The translations under genes were made by a program, and so were the position numbers. From Sphingopyxis sp. 2PD (GTDB lineage: Bacteria; Pseudomonadota; Alphaproteobacteria; Sphingomonadales; Sphingomonadaceae): a stretch of 64,000 nt of DNA. This document shows positions 27,089 to 36,184 of this stretch, one piece after another; the stretch's first letter is position 1; the number at the start of each line of letters is the position of its first letter. The stretch is from assembly GCF_005503695.1 (NCBI RefSeq), contig NZ_SCMU01000008.1, positions 48,745 through 112,744 on the forward strand, read 5' to 3'. The notes under the pieces were generated by a model. The model did not search any database, was not told where the DNA came from, and saw nothing but the letters and a program-made list of their open reading frames with translations.

Positions 27089-27177
27089 GTCGCCCCCGCG
27101 CAGGCGGGGGCCGCTGGCCACCTTAATCCACACCGCCGTGAAAAGCCGATGGCGGCCCCCGCCTGCGCGGGGGCGAC
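27089..27177. repeat. ~89-bp palindromic element, copy 1
   Basis: Ends gtcgcccccgcgcaggcggg and its reverse complement at the right edge can form a long stem around a variable centre. A second copy of about the same size is at 38160-38247, and a half copy (gacgtcgcccccgcga) lies near 28667-28682. All are intergenic. Confidence 0.75.
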
Positions 27178-27193
27178 GACCTGATTAGCACGC

Positions 27194-28567
27194 CTATTTC
27201 GACAAATCGCGGAGCAAACTGTCCCAATGCGCCAGCGCGGGCGCGATCGCGTCGACGGGGACGCGTTCGTTAAGGCCGTGCGCGAAGCTGTCGCTGGCTT
27301 TCGAGAACAGTCCCGCAACGCCATAGCTCGGCACGCCCTGCATCCGGAAATGATAGCTGTCGGTGGCGCCGGCGCTCATCGACGGGATGATCGGCAGGCC
27401 GGGCGCGCGGGCGTGGACCGCTTTCTTGACCGCCGCCATGACGTCGGGGCGCAGCGGCGAGGCGTCGCTGGCGCTGGCGTCGGGATCGGTGTTCACCTTG
27501 ACGGCCGGATCGGCGATCACGCGTTCGAGTTCGGCGCGTACGGTTTCGACCGGCACACCGGGGAAGATGCGGCAGTTGATGTTCGCGGTCGCGCGCTGCG
27601 GCAGCGCATTTTCGGCATGGCCGCCCTTGACCAGCGTCGGCACGCAGGTGGTGCCGATCTGGCCGACATATTCGGGGTCGGCGCGAATCTTGGTGATCGC
27701 CGCTTCATCCTCCGGATTGGCGGCGAAGGTCTTGAGCGCGGCGCCCATATTGCCGCCGACCTGGTCGGCGACGATCGGCAGGCCGATCCTGGTGAGCTCG
27801 TTCTGCTGCGCGGCGAATTTATAGGCGCCAACCTTTTCGAGCGCCGCGGCGAGTTGGACAATCGCATTGACCGGCGACGGGCGCGAGCTGTGACCGCCGG
27901 GGTTGGTGACTTCGAGCGTGAAGTCGGCGTAGGTTTTTTCGCCCGCCTGAAGCCCGTAATATTGCGGCTTGCCATCCTCGCCGAGCGTCCCGCCGCCGCC
28001 GTCGCCGTTCAGGGCAAATTCGGCGTCCTTATATTTGGCGGCGAGCGCGCGGGTCGTCACCATCTGGGTTTCCTCGTCACCCGTCAGCAACAGGATGATC
28101 GAGCGCTGCGGCTTGAAGCCGTCCTTTTTCAGCTGCGCCATCGTCGCGACCATCATCGCGATGTCGAACTTGTTGTCCTCCGACCCGCGACCGAAAATAT
28201 AGCCATTTTCCTCGACCGGCACGAACGGATCGCGCGTCCAGTCCTTCGGGTCGGCCGCGACAACATCCATATGGCCGAGCAGCAGGATCGGTTTCTTCTT
28301 CGTCGTGCCGGTCAGCGTCGCGGCGAGGGTCGCGGTTTCGCCCATCGGGGTGATTTCGATGTCGCTGTCGGCATAGCCCGCGGCCTTCAGCACCCCGGCA
28401 TAATAGGCCGCCAGTTCAGGCACCTTGCCGCGCCCCTCGACCGTCGGGATCGCGATGCTGTCCTTCAGGATCTGCTTCGCGGCGTCGGCATCGGCAGGTT
28501 TGGCGTGGACGGGCGCGGCGGCGAGCATGGCGGCGGCGAGGGCGAGCGGGGCGTAAGGCATGCGCAT
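27194..28567 (-). CDS. Exported M20 family metallopeptidase
   Basis: A 457-residue zinc peptidase of the carboxypeptidase/dipeptidase M20 clan. A signal peptide (LALAAAMLAAAPVHA) directs it to the periplasm. Metal and catalytic residues lie in LLLGHMDVVAAD, FGRGSEDNKF, LLTGDEETQM, ALNGDGGGG and the C-terminal ATDSYHFRM. The dimerisation domain starts near NPGGHSSRPSPVNA. It probably cleaves peptides or acylated amino acids in the periplasm; M20 specificity cannot be read from sequence. Bounded by palindromic repeats on both sides, it appears monocistronic. Confidence 0.9.
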   Translation of the reverse strand: MRMPYAPLALAAAMLAAAPVHAKPADADAAKQILKDSIAIPTVEGRGKVPELAAYYAGVLKAAGYADSDIEITPMGETATLAATLTGTTKKKPILLLGHMDVVAADPKDWTRDPFVPVEENGYIFGRGSEDNKFDIAMMVATMAQLKKDGFKPQRSIILLLTGDEETQMVTTRALAAKYKDAEFALNGDGGGGTLGEDGKPQYYGLQAGEKTYADFTLEVTNPGGHSSRPSPVNAIVQLAAALEKVGAYKFAAQQNELTRIGLPIVADQVGGNMGAALKTFAANPEDEAAITKIRADPEYVGQIGTTCVPTLVKGGHAENALPQRATANINCRIFPGVPVETVRAELERVIADPAVKVNTDPDASASDASPLRPDVMAAVKKAVHARAPGLPIIPSMSAGATDSYHFRMQGVPSYGVAGLFSKASDSFAHGLNERVPVDAIAPALAHWDSLLRDLSK

Positions 28568-28739
28568 AGCAACGGGTTATGGCGGGTCATGGGCAGACGG
28601 CAAGTGGCAATCGCCAGTGCCGCACCGCGACCGGATGCCGTACGGCAAGATACGACCGAATCAAGACGTCGCCCCCGCGAACGCGGAATGAGCTGTCCGC
28701 TCCCCACCCCAAAGTGGACATCCGCGAAACAGGGACAGC

Positions 28740-29396
28740 TCAGCCCCTCTGCCACCCCTTCGGCGCCGCCGTATTCGGCTTGAACCGGCACAGGTCAGCG
28801 ACCGGACAACGCCAGCATTCGGGCGTCCGTGCCTTGCAGATGTAGCGACCGTGGAGGATCAGCCAGTGGTGGGCGCCGACGCGAAACGGCGCGGGGGTGG
28901 TTTTTTCCAGCGCCTTTTCCACCGCCAGCACCGTCTTGCCGGGCGCGAGCCCCGTGCGGTTGCCGACGCGGAAGATATGGGTGTCGACGGCAAAGGTTTC
29001 GGCGCCGAACGCGCAGTTCATCACGACATTGGCGGTCTTGCGTCCGACCCCCGGCAGTTCGACCAGCGTATCGCGGTCGGCAGGAACCTCGCCGCCATGG
29101 TCGCGGACGAGGATTTCGGAGAGCGCGATGACGTTTTTCGCCTTACCGTTGAACAGCCCGATCGTCTTGATATGCTCTTTCAGTCCCGCCTCGCCGAGCT
29201 CGACCATTTGCTGCGGCGTGGTGACTTCCTGAAACAAGCGCCGCGTCGCCTTGTTCACCCCGACGTCGGTCGCCTGCGCCGACAACACAACCGCGACGAG
29301 CAGCTGGTAGATGTTGCCAAATTCGAGCTCGGTTTCCGGACTGGGGTTCAGTTCGGCAAGCCGACGGTAGAATTCGAAGATGTCGGCGCGTTTCAT
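28740..29396 (-). CDS. nth: Endonuclease III (DNA glycosylase/AP lyase)
   Basis: A 218-residue base-excision repair enzyme that removes oxidised pyrimidines and nicks at abasic sites. The helix-hairpin-helix ELPGVGRKTANVVMN carries the catalytic lysine, with the aspartate in FAVDTHIFRV. The [4Fe-4S] ligands are in CKARTPECWRCPVADLC (C-x6-C-x2-C-x5-C). The start MKRADIFEFYRRL at 29396 gives normal length; the frame upstream is not conserved-looking. dapB, often its neighbour in this order, is about 700 bases away beyond a small secreted-protein gene. Confidence 0.95.
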   Translation of the reverse strand: MKRADIFEFYRRLAELNPSPETELEFGNIYQLLVAVVLSAQATDVGVNKATRRLFQEVTTPQQMVELGEAGLKEHIKTIGLFNGKAKNVIALSEILVRDHGGEVPADRDTLVELPGVGRKTANVVMNCAFGAETFAVDTHIFRVGNRTGLAPGKTVLAVEKALEKTTPAPFRVGAHHWLILHGRYICKARTPECWRCPVADLCRFKPNTAAPKGWQRG

Positions 29397-29620
29397 CCGG
29401 TGAACCCCAAAGCGCGCCCGAACGATGCGGCGCCGCGCCTGCCCTAGCGCGGCCAGGGGGGCAACTCCAAGTCGGGAAATTTGACTCGGGTCAAGGAGAA
29501 GCGCAGCCTCCGCGCTCCCGATGCCGAGTCGCGCTGCGACAGGCGTTGGCGGGGCGTCGACACCGGGGACCGGACAAGAGAGCCAGGGGGGTTCTCGTTC
29601 CGGCATTGGAGGACCAGACC

Positions 29621-30064
29621 ATGTCCAATTTGTTGAAAACGGCCGCTTTGGCCGTCGCGATGTCGTGCGCCGTCGCCGCGCCCGCGTCTGCGCAAAATTA
29701 TCCGCTGGCCCCGGGCAATTATAGCGAAGTGGCGATGATCGACGTCGCCGATGGCGGCGGCATGCAATATGCGACCTATCTGGCGAACGAATGGCGCAAG
29801 GCGCAGGAATTCGCCAAATCGAAAGGCTGGATCGTCAGTTACGCGGTGTTCAATAATGTCAATTCGCGCCCGGGCGAACCCGACCTGTATCTGTCGGTCA
29901 CCTTCCCGAGCTTTCCCGACGCGGCTGAGGATGAAAAACGCGATCAGGCCTATCGCGATTTCATGAAGCGCACCGACACGCAAATGATCGCCGAATCGGG
30001 CGACCGAGCGAAATTCCGCACCGTATTGGGCAGCTTTTTGCTGCGCGAACTGAAGTTCAAATAG
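29621..30064 (+). CDS. Small secreted protein of unknown function
   Basis: A 147-residue protein with a clean signal peptide (KTAALAVAMSCAVAAPASAQ) and a mature domain starting NYPLAPGNYSEVAMIDVADG. I do not recognise a characterised family; the mature part looks like a single alpha/beta domain of about 120 residues, with no cysteines or obvious catalytic motif. The ATG is preceded by a strong GGAGGA site at 29608. It stands alone between divergent nth and convergent dapB, and a hairpin follows the stop. Confidence 0.75.
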   Translation: MSNLLKTAALAVAMSCAVAAPASAQNYPLAPGNYSEVAMIDVADGGGMQYATYLANEWRKAQEFAKSKGWIVSYAVFNNVNSRPGEPDLYLSVTFPSFPDAAEDEKRDQAYRDFMKRTDTQMIAESGDRAKFRTVLGSFLLRELKFK

Positions 30065-30079
30065 CCGAATGAGGTCGTC

Positions 30080-30110
30080 GCGTGTGGCGGGCCGGGTCGG
30101 TCCGCCACGC
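30080..30110 (+). terminator. Possible terminator after the secreted-protein gene
   Basis: The left arm gcgtgtggcgg pairs with ccgccacgc with a two-base bulge. It lies 15 bases after the stop and between convergent genes. No T-tract is present, so the call is tentative. Confidence 0.35.
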
Positions 30111-30127
30111 TCGGCGCGTGTCGAACG

Positions 30128-30853
30128 TTAGAGCCCCAGCACCTGCGGCATCGTGTAGCGCCCCGGCTTTTGCCCGGTCAGCCACAGCGCCGCGCGTACG
30201 GCGCCGCGTGCAAAGATCATGCGGTTTTCGGCGCGGTGCGACAGGGTGAGCATCTCTTCCGGCCCGGCGAAGATTACGTCGTGATCGCCCGCAACGGTGC
30301 CGCCGCGCAACGACGCAAAGCCGATCTTGCCATGCCCGCGCGCGCCGGTCAGCCCGTCGCGGCCGCGTTCGGAACAGGTGGCGAGGTCGATGCCGCGCCC
30401 GGCAGCGGCGGCTTGTCCGAGCAGGAGCGCGGTGCCGCTGGGCGCGTCGAGCTTCATCCGGTGGTGCATCTCGACAATCTCGATGTCATATTCGGGATCG
30501 AGCCGCGCCGCCGCCTCGCGCACCAGATGCGCAAGCAGGGTGACGCCGAGCGACGTATTGCCGGTCTGGAGCACCGCGATATCGGCGGCGGCATCGTCGA
30601 TCAGATAATGATGGCGTTCCTCGAGCCCGGTGGTGCCGATGACGATCGGCTTTTTGGCCGCGACGCAGGCATCGAGCGTCGCTTCAAGCGCCGCGGGGGA
30701 CGAAAAGTCGACGAGGACGTCGGCGTCGCCCGCGAGCTTCACCACATCACCGCCCTTGTCGATGCCGCAGCGCCGCTGCCCCGCTTCGGAAATCGCCGCG
30801 GCGAGCGCGACGCCCATCCGTCCTTCGCTGCCGATAATGCCGATGCTGGTCAT
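30128..30853 (-). CDS. dapB: 4-hydroxy-tetrahydrodipicolinate reductase
   Basis: Reduces the DapA product to tetrahydrodipicolinate with NAD(P)H in the lysine and meso-diaminopimelate pathway. The 241-residue protein has the Rossmann loop IGIIGSEGRMG at the N-terminus, TTGLEERHH, and the catalytic/substrate block EMHHRMKLDAPSGTA. ATG 30853 gives a family-typical start (MTSIGIIGSEG); codons upstream are intergenic repeat. It ends convergently with the small secreted-protein gene. Confidence 0.96.
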   Translation of the reverse strand: MTSIGIIGSEGRMGVALAAAISEAGQRRCGIDKGGDVVKLAGDADVLVDFSSPAALEATLDACVAAKKPIVIGTTGLEERHHYLIDDAAADIAVLQTGNTSLGVTLLAHLVREAAARLDPEYDIEIVEMHHRMKLDAPSGTALLLGQAAAAGRGIDLATCSERGRDGLTGARGHGKIGFASLRGGTVAGDHDVIFAGPEEMLTLSHRAENRMIFARGAVRAALWLTGQKPGRYTMPQVLGL

Positions 30854-30890
30854 ATGCCGTCCCCTGATACGCGGCCTTCCTTTAGCCGTT

Positions 30891-31002
30891 CGTGTCGAGC
30901 GAAGTCGAGACACGTTGGTCCGGCGCCAAACGCCTCTCGACTTCCACCGGCGGTGGAAGTTTATCCTGAGCGCCTGCTAAGGCAGTCGAAGGGCTCGAGG
31001 CG
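30891..31002. repeat. Composite intergenic palindromic repeat
   Basis: Three nested elements: cgtgtcga..gtcgagacacg (30891-30914), the perfect hairpin cttccaccg / cggtggaag (30941-30959), and outer arms cgcctc (30931-30936) with gaggcg (30997-31002). The whole lies between divergent dapB and the sirtuin gene. It resembles dispersed repeats of sphingomonad genomes. Confidence 0.6.
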
Positions 31003-31019
31003 AACGGATAGGGTTGGGC

Positions 31020-31724
31020 ATGGAAAAAATTCGAAACATCGTCATCCTGACCGGTGCCGGGGTGTCGGCCGAAAGCGGCATCGATACGTTTCGCGACGGC
31101 GGCGGATTGTGGGAACAGCACCGCGTCGAGGATGTCGCGACGCCCGAAGCTTTTGCGCGTGATCCCGATCTGGTGCTGCGATTCTATGACATGCGCCGCG
31201 AAGCGATCCAGACCAAGGTGCCGAACGCCGCGCATGAAGCGCTGGCGCGGCTCGACGCGGAATGGCTGGGCGAGTTGCTGATCGTGACGCAAAACGTCGA
31301 CGACCTGCACGAGCGCGCCGGGGCGAAGCGGCTGATCCATATGCATGGCGAGCATCTGAACGCCTGGTGCACCGCGTGCGATGCGCGGATGCCGTGGCGC
31401 GGGACGTTGCTCGACCGGCCCGCCTGTCCGGCCTGCGGCGCAAGAGGTACGCTGCGCCCCGACATCGTGTGGTTCGGCGAGATGCCGTACCGGATGGACG
31501 AGATTTACCGCGCACTTACCCAAGCCGACCTGTTCGTGTCGATCGGCACCTCGGGTGCGGTCTATCCGGCGGCGGGATTTGTGCGCGAGGCGCGCCAATC
31601 GGGGGCGCTGACGCTGGAGCTCAACATGGAACCGAGCCAGGGGAGTTACTGGTTCGCCGAAGCCCGACACGGCCCGGCGGGGGTGCTGGTGCCGGCGTGG
31701 GTGGAGGAGGTTTTGGGGCGGTAA
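31020..31724 (+). CDS. cobB: Sirtuin NAD-dependent protein deacylase
   Basis: Removes acyl groups from protein lysines while consuming NAD. The 234-residue protein has the NAD loop TGAGVSAESGIDTFRD, the catalytic-site TQNVDDLHERAG and downstream HMHGEHLNAWC, and a four-cysteine zinc site (CTACD ... CPACG). The TFRD variant and the arginine and tyrosine in YDMRREA are compatible with class III sirtuins that prefer succinyl or malonyl groups, but this is inferred. ATG 31020 was chosen over TTG 31014. Despite its symbol it has no link to the cobalamin genes downstream. Confidence 0.93.
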   Translation: MEKIRNIVILTGAGVSAESGIDTFRDGGGLWEQHRVEDVATPEAFARDPDLVLRFYDMRREAIQTKVPNAAHEALARLDAEWLGELLIVTQNVDDLHERAGAKRLIHMHGEHLNAWCTACDARMPWRGTLLDRPACPACGARGTLRPDIVWFGEMPYRMDEIYRALTQADLFVSIGTSGAVYPAAGFVREARQSGALTLELNMEPSQGSYWFAEARHGPAGVLVPAWVEEVLGR

Positions 31725-31995
31725 CTGCGTCAGGTAACGACCGCTTGCTGACGTAGCGATCCTCCCCAGCGGGGGGCACCCGAAGGGTGGCGGAGGGGCA
31801 CGGGCGGTCTACGCTGCGCTGGGCTGGAAGAACCAAGCTTCTCGGGAACGTAGCATTGGAGCACGACTTCGGCGGCAGGGCAAGCCGATGGTGCTCCTAC
31901 ACCAGCTTCGCTGGTCCCCCTCCCCGTGCCGGGGAGGATCTAGATGCCCGCTCTCTACCCCAAAGCCGACGCTTACGCCGCGCGTCGGCGCGACC
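31725..31995. repeat. Intergenic region with GC-rich inverted segments
   Basis: No gene is visible. The region contains gatcctccccagcgggggg near 31758 and a partly complementary ccctccccgtgccggggagg near 31918-31939, the same type of mosaic as at 2349-2498. It lies between convergent cobB and the S41 protease gene and may terminate both. Confidence 0.5.
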
Positions 31996-33465
31996 CTAAA
32001 ACAGCCCCGGCAATTCGCGCTGCGCAACGCTCGGTCGCGCGGGGACCAGCATCTCGGGTTCTGCCTGCACGCGCGTACTGCTGCGCTGCGCGGCCGCCCC
32101 GACGCTCGCTTCGGCGATCCGCGTCGTGCAGCTGCCGGTGGCGAGGAAGTCGATTGCCGCGCGCACCGACGCTTCGCGTGCATCGCCCAGCGGCAGGTTC
32201 AAATCGTCGCCCGCGGCGCAGCTGTTCGAAATCTGGGGTGCCAGGCCGTTGTAATAATTGCCTGCCCCGGTCGAATTGGCGGTGGCAAAGGCAACGACGC
32301 GCATCCGGTCGTCGCATTCGGCCTTGTCGAGCGCGATCTGGCCGACCGGCTTGCCGAAGGTATTGCTGCCAACCAGCGTCATGTTGGTGCCGAGGTACGG
32401 CAGCATCGAATTGATCACCAGCTCACTCGCCGATGCGGTGGATCCGGTGCCGATAAAGGCGATGCGCGTCGGGGCGATCGATTCGGCGGTCGGGGCAAAA
32501 CGATGCTCGTCATTCTCCACCGCTTTCGACGGGCGGAACACGGTCTGCGAAAACAGCAACCCGCTGCGCCCCTCGCCCATCAGATCGCCCATCAGTTCGG
32601 CGGTCGAAACCAGCCCGCCGCCGTTGTAGCGGAAATCGATGATGATGTCGGTTACCCCCTGATTGCGGAAATTCAGGAAGGCGGTGCGGAGTTGCGGGTT
32701 CGCCGACGAGATGAAGCTGCGCAGGTTCAGATAGCCGTAATTGCGACCGCCCTCGCTGATGATCTTCGCGCCATAACGATCCGAAATCGGGTCGAGCGAA
32801 TAATCGGCCTTGGCGACGGTGACGTCGCGGGTGCCGGCGCTGTCCTGAATGCGCAGGATGCGGGTGACGCCGGGGTCGCTGGGGCCGAGGGCGTTGGTGA
32901 TCCCCTGCGTGCCTTCGGCCGCGACGATGTTCGCGATCGTGCGCATGTTGCTCGCCGTGGTGCCGATCGCCACGATGCGCGTGCCGCGGTCGATGCCCGC
33001 GGCGATCGCGGGCGCGCCTTCATAGGCTTCGGCGATGACGACGACATTGGCGCTCGGGTCATAGGTCAGGCGGACGCCGAACCCCGCGCTCGATCCGCTG
33101 GCAAAGAACGCATTCTCCTCGGCGATCGAGGTGATATAAGTGAAGAAACGATCCTTGCCGAGCGCGCGTGCCGGGGCGACCAGCGCGTCGATATAGGCGT
33201 CGACATTGCCGAAGCTCGCGGGATTGACCCCGGTCGCGACGTCGCCGGGGAACAGATACCATTCGTCGATCACCGCCTTGGCAAATCCCTGCCGCGCGGC
33301 AAGGCCGCAGCCTCCGGTCGGGGTCGGGGTCGGCGATGGGGTCGGGGTAACGGTCACGGGTCCGCCATTGCTACCCGTACTCGAACCGCCGCCGCCCCCG
33401 CACGATGCCAGCACAAAGGCGGAAAGGGTAAGCAGGGCAATGGATTTGCGCGACCGATGCGTCAT
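31996..33465 (-). CDS. S41 family C-terminal-processing protease lipoprotein
   Basis: A 489-residue exported protease. The signal ends in a lipobox (LSAFVLASC) followed by a Gly/Ser and Thr/Pro linker (about residues 20-52), so it should be anchored to a membrane. A divergent PDZ-like region precedes the S41 core, in which IDFRYNGGG and STASASELVINSM (catalytic serine) are followed by FGKPVGQ with the lysine. Tsp/CtpA relatives trim or degrade periplasmic proteins. ATG 33465 was chosen; 36 upstream codons lack signal features. The cysteine-containing C-terminal tail is not typical of Tsp. Confidence 0.85.
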   Translation of the reverse strand: MTHRSRKSIALLTLSAFVLASCGGGGGSSTGSNGGPVTVTPTPSPTPTPTGGCGLAARQGFAKAVIDEWYLFPGDVATGVNPASFGNVDAYIDALVAPARALGKDRFFTYITSIAEENAFFASGSSAGFGVRLTYDPSANVVVIAEAYEGAPAIAAGIDRGTRIVAIGTTASNMRTIANIVAAEGTQGITNALGPSDPGVTRILRIQDSAGTRDVTVAKADYSLDPISDRYGAKIISEGGRNYGYLNLRSFISSANPQLRTAFLNFRNQGVTDIIIDFRYNGGGLVSTAELMGDLMGEGRSGLLFSQTVFRPSKAVENDEHRFAPTAESIAPTRIAFIGTGSTASASELVINSMLPYLGTNMTLVGSNTFGKPVGQIALDKAECDDRMRVVAFATANSTGAGNYYNGLAPQISNSCAAGDDLNLPLGDAREASVRAAIDFLATGSCTTRIAEASVGAAAQRSSTRVQAEPEMLVPARPSVAQRELPGLF

Positions 33466-33580
33466 GGATCGTCCTTGGGAATGGCTATGCGACCGGCGCC
33501 GGATCCCGAAAGATCCGATCGCCACCGTCGTATCTATGCGCGAATGAATGACCCGGCAATGAACTTGGCGCAAGGCGCGC

Positions 33581-34324
33581 TCAGTCGTCTTGCTCGCCCG
33601 GGTTTTCTGCCGTTTTCGGATCGCCGCGGCCTTTGAACCCCTGCGCGATCACATACAGCTCGGGCGATCCCTTGCGGCTGGCCGGAGGCTTGGCGTGCTT
33701 GACCGTGGTAAAATGCTTTTTGAGCAAGGTCAGCAGCGTGTGGTCGGCGCCACCGGCAAACACCTTGGCCACGAACGCACCGCCGGGTTGCAGGTTCTGC
33801 ACCGCGAAATCGGCGGCGGTTTCGGCCAGGGCGATCGTGCGCAGATGGTCGGTTTGCTGATGGCCGACGGTGTTTGCCGCCATGTCCGAAATCACCAGGT
33901 CGGGCGCGCTGCCCAGCACTTCGATCAGCGCGTCGGGCGCCGCATCGTCCATGAAGTCCATCTCGAGGATCGCGACGCCCTCGATCGGCTCGCACGCCAG
34001 CAAGTCGATCCCCGCGACGCGCGCGCGCGGGTTGGCCTTGCGCACGACCTGCGACCAGCCGCCCGGGGTAATGCCCAGATCGACGACGGCGCGGGCTTTC
34101 TTGATGAAGCCGAATTTGTCGTCGAGCTCGATCAGCTTGTAGGCGGCGCGCGACCGATAGCCCTCGGCCTGCGCGCGGCGGACATAGGGATCGTTGAGCT
34201 GGCGCTGCAGCCAGCGCGTCGACGACGTGCTGCGCCTTTTCGCGGTCTTGACGCGGACGTGCAGCCCGCCGCGACCGCTCGAACCCTTGGCGCCGCCGCC
34301 GCTCTTGCCGCTGCCGCCGCTCAT
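33581..34324 (-). CDS. rlmE: 23S rRNA 2'-O-ribose methyltransferase (RrmJ/FtsJ)
   Basis: Methylates U2552 in the ribosomal A-loop (E. coli numbering). A 247-residue protein: a Gly/Ser-rich N-terminus, the RSRAAYKLIELD helix with the first catalytic lysine, motif I DLGITPGGWSQV (ITPGG replaces the usual AAPGG), the catalytic aspartate in VISDMAANTVG, the second lysine in FVAKVFAGG, and the final SRKGSPELYVI block with the glutamate. The ATG overlaps the ppx stop (ATGA). The charged C-terminal extension is short and unremarkable. Confidence 0.94.
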   Translation of the reverse strand: MSGGSGKSGGGAKGSSGRGGLHVRVKTAKRRSTSSTRWLQRQLNDPYVRRAQAEGYRSRAAYKLIELDDKFGFIKKARAVVDLGITPGGWSQVVRKANPRARVAGIDLLACEPIEGVAILEMDFMDDAAPDALIEVLGSAPDLVISDMAANTVGHQQTDHLRTIALAETAADFAVQNLQPGGAFVAKVFAGGADHTLLTLLKKHFTTVKHAKPPASRKGSPELYVIAQGFKGRGDPKTAENPGEQDD

Positions 34325-35424
34325 TTGCGATACTCGCGGCGCGTCACCGGGACGTCGCGCCCCTGCATCGCCAGCGTCCGCAAAATTCCCTCGCGGATGC
34401 CGCGGTCGGCGACCCCGACGCGTGCGGCGGGCCACAGGTCGATGATGCTTTCCAGGATCGCGCAGCCGGCAACGACCAGGTCGGCGCGTTCGCGGCCGAT
34501 GCAGGCAATCTCGGCGCGGTCGGCGATGCTGGCGTCGGCCAGGCGGCGGCTGATGCCGCGCATCGCATCGGCCGGCACGACCAGCCCGTCGACCGCGCGG
34601 CGATCATATCGCGGCAGGTTCAGGAACACGCTGGCCAGCGTCGTCACCGTCCCGCTGGTGCCCAGCAAGCGCAGCTTTTGCCCGGCGAACTGTTCGGCGC
34701 GCCCGGCAAAGGCCGCAAAGGCGGTGCGGGTCACCTCGCGCATATGGGCATAGGCGGCCTGGCGTCCGGCCAGGCTGTCGTCGGGCAGCGGCGCATGTTC
34801 GGTCAGCGACACCACGCCCCACGGCACGCTGATCCAGTCGCGAATCGTGACGTCATGGTCGGATACGTCGACGCGCATCAGCTCGGTCGAGCCGCCGCCA
34901 ATGTCGAAAATCAGCGCCGGACCATCGCCGGGTTCCATGAGGTTGTGACAGCCGAGCACCGCGAGTCGCGCCTCTTCGGCGGCGGAAATAATGTCGAGAA
35001 CGATGCCCGTTTCGCGCCGCACCCGCTCGGCCAGTTCGGCGCCGTTTGCCGCGCGGCGGCACGCTTCGGTGGCGACCGCGCGCGACAGCGACACATGGCG
35101 GCGGCGCAGCTTGTCGGCGCAGATCGCCAGCGCCGCGACGGTGCGATCCATCGCTGCATCGCTGATCCGCCCGCTGCCGTGCAACCCTTCGCCCAGCCGG
35201 ACGATGCGCGAAAAAGCGTCGATGACGACCAGCTCGCCGTCCTGCGGACGGGCAATCAGCAACCGGCAGTTGTTGGTGCCAAGGTCGATCGCGGCATAGC
35301 TGCGCGGTCGTACGAAATTTGCGGGACGCGTGGCGGCTTCCGCCTTGGTTCGCGTCTTTGCCGTCGGCCCCGTCCTCGAACTTGGCCGCGGCGGTCGCCC
35401 GGATGGCGCTGCCATTTGCCGCAT
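34321..35424 (-). CDS. ppx: Exopolyphosphatase / guanosine pentaphosphate phosphohydrolase family
   Basis: A 367-residue ASKHA-fold phosphatase that releases phosphate from polyphosphate or from pppGpp. The phosphate-1 loop is AAIDLGTNNCRLLIA, the catalytic glutamate is expected in ISAAEEARLAV, and phosphate-2 is ALIFDIGGGSTEL. About 40 basic residues precede the domain. It is shorter than E. coli Ppx (513), lacking its C-terminal domains, as in many alphaproteobacteria, so Ppx and GppA activities cannot be separated. It is translationally coupled to rlmE. Confidence 0.9.
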   Translation of the reverse strand: MRQMAAPSGRPPRPSSRTGPTAKTRTKAEAATRPANFVRPRSYAAIDLGTNNCRLLIARPQDGELVVIDAFSRIVRLGEGLHGSGRISDAAMDRTVAALAICADKLRRRHVSLSRAVATEACRRAANGAELAERVRRETGIVLDIISAAEEARLAVLGCHNLMEPGDGPALIFDIGGGSTELMRVDVSDHDVTIRDWISVPWGVVSLTEHAPLPDDSLAGRQAAYAHMREVTRTAFAAFAGRAEQFAGQKLRLLGTSGTVTTLASVFLNLPRYDRRAVDGLVVPADAMRGISRRLADASIADRAEIACIGRERADLVVAGCAILESIIDLWPAARVGVADRGIREGILRTLAMQGRDVPVTRREYRK

Positions 35425-35540
35425 GGCTAGTATTACCTGTCTCTCTCACGCATCCGTCACCTGCGGATGTGCACTTGGATGAGAACCTAGGCTTTGGCGG
35501 CGTGCAAGGCAACCCCGCCCCCTTTGCGCGCCGATCGAAC

Positions 35541-35574
35541 AAAGAAAACCCCGCCCGGCGGTGGCCGGGCGGGG
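35541..35574 (-). terminator. Intrinsic terminator of the glycine-zipper gene
   Basis: Read on the minus strand, the perfect 11-base stem ccccgcccggc / gccgggcgggg with a 4-base loop (35549-35574) is followed by TTTTCTTT (plus-strand 35541-35548). It lies about 40 bases beyond the stop of the minus-strand gene at 35615. Confidence 0.85.
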
Positions 35575-35614
35575 TAAAGGAGGGAAGGAAATTTATTGGA
35601 GGTCGGGACTACCC

Positions 35615-36022
35615 TTAACGGCAGCCGTCATTCCCCTTGTCGATCGCGCGGCCGGCGATGGCGCCGACGGCGCCGCCGATGATCGTGCCGACGGTGCGGT
35701 CGCCGCGGCCGGCGATTTCATGGCCGGCGAGGCCACCGGCGATCGCGCCGATGATCGTGCCGCCGGTGCCGTTGTCGCACTGGCGATAATTGCGGTTGTT
35801 GTACCGCTGGTTGTAATAGCGGCGGTCCTGACGGTAGTCGCGGCGATCGGCACGGCGATCGTAACGACGGTCATAGCGGCGGTCGTCGCGGTCGTAGCCG
35901 CTGTAATAGCTCGAATAGCCGTCACGGTCATAATAACCATTCTGTGCTGCGGCGGGAGCCGCCATCCCCAGCGTCGCGGTGGACATCAGGGCGGCGATCG
36001 AGAGGGTCACCATCTTTTTCAT
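35615..36022 (-). CDS. Glycine-zipper 2TM domain exported protein
   Basis: A 135-residue envelope protein: a signal peptide (SIAALMSTATLGMAAPAAAQ), a Tyr/Arg/Asp-rich repetitive region (YDRDDRRYDRRYDRRADRR), and a glycine-zipper segment (GTIIGAIAGGLAGHEIAG and GTIIGGAVGAIAGRAID) like the Rick_17kDa/SlyB outer-membrane proteins. There is no lipobox cysteine, and its two cysteines (CDNG, DGCR) flank the zipper and may pair. It probably associates with the outer membrane. It is monocistronic, with a good GGAG site upstream and an intrinsic terminator downstream. Confidence 0.85.
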   Translation of the reverse strand: MKKMVTLSIAALMSTATLGMAAPAAAQNGYYDRDGYSSYYSGYDRDDRRYDRRYDRRADRRDYRQDRRYYNQRYNNRNYRQCDNGTGGTIIGAIAGGLAGHEIAGRGDRTVGTIIGGAVGAIAGRAIDKGNDGCR

Positions 36023-36184
36023 CGTCGTTCTCCTTCTTTCGTCGTTGGGCCCTTCTGGGCGTTGTCGATGGAGGGGTTATGCGCGATTCGCATTGAGCCG
36101 AGCCTGAACGCGCCTGTTGGCTGGCGTTCAGCTTTGCCGCCCGTAATGCTTCCCTTTCGCGCGCCGCCCCCCTAACCCGCGCCG

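Noticed and set aside
31020..31724. The deacylase as part of cobalamin metabolism because of the symbol cobB
   Set aside because: Sequence is a sirtuin; the shared name with cobyrinate diamide synthase is coincidental.
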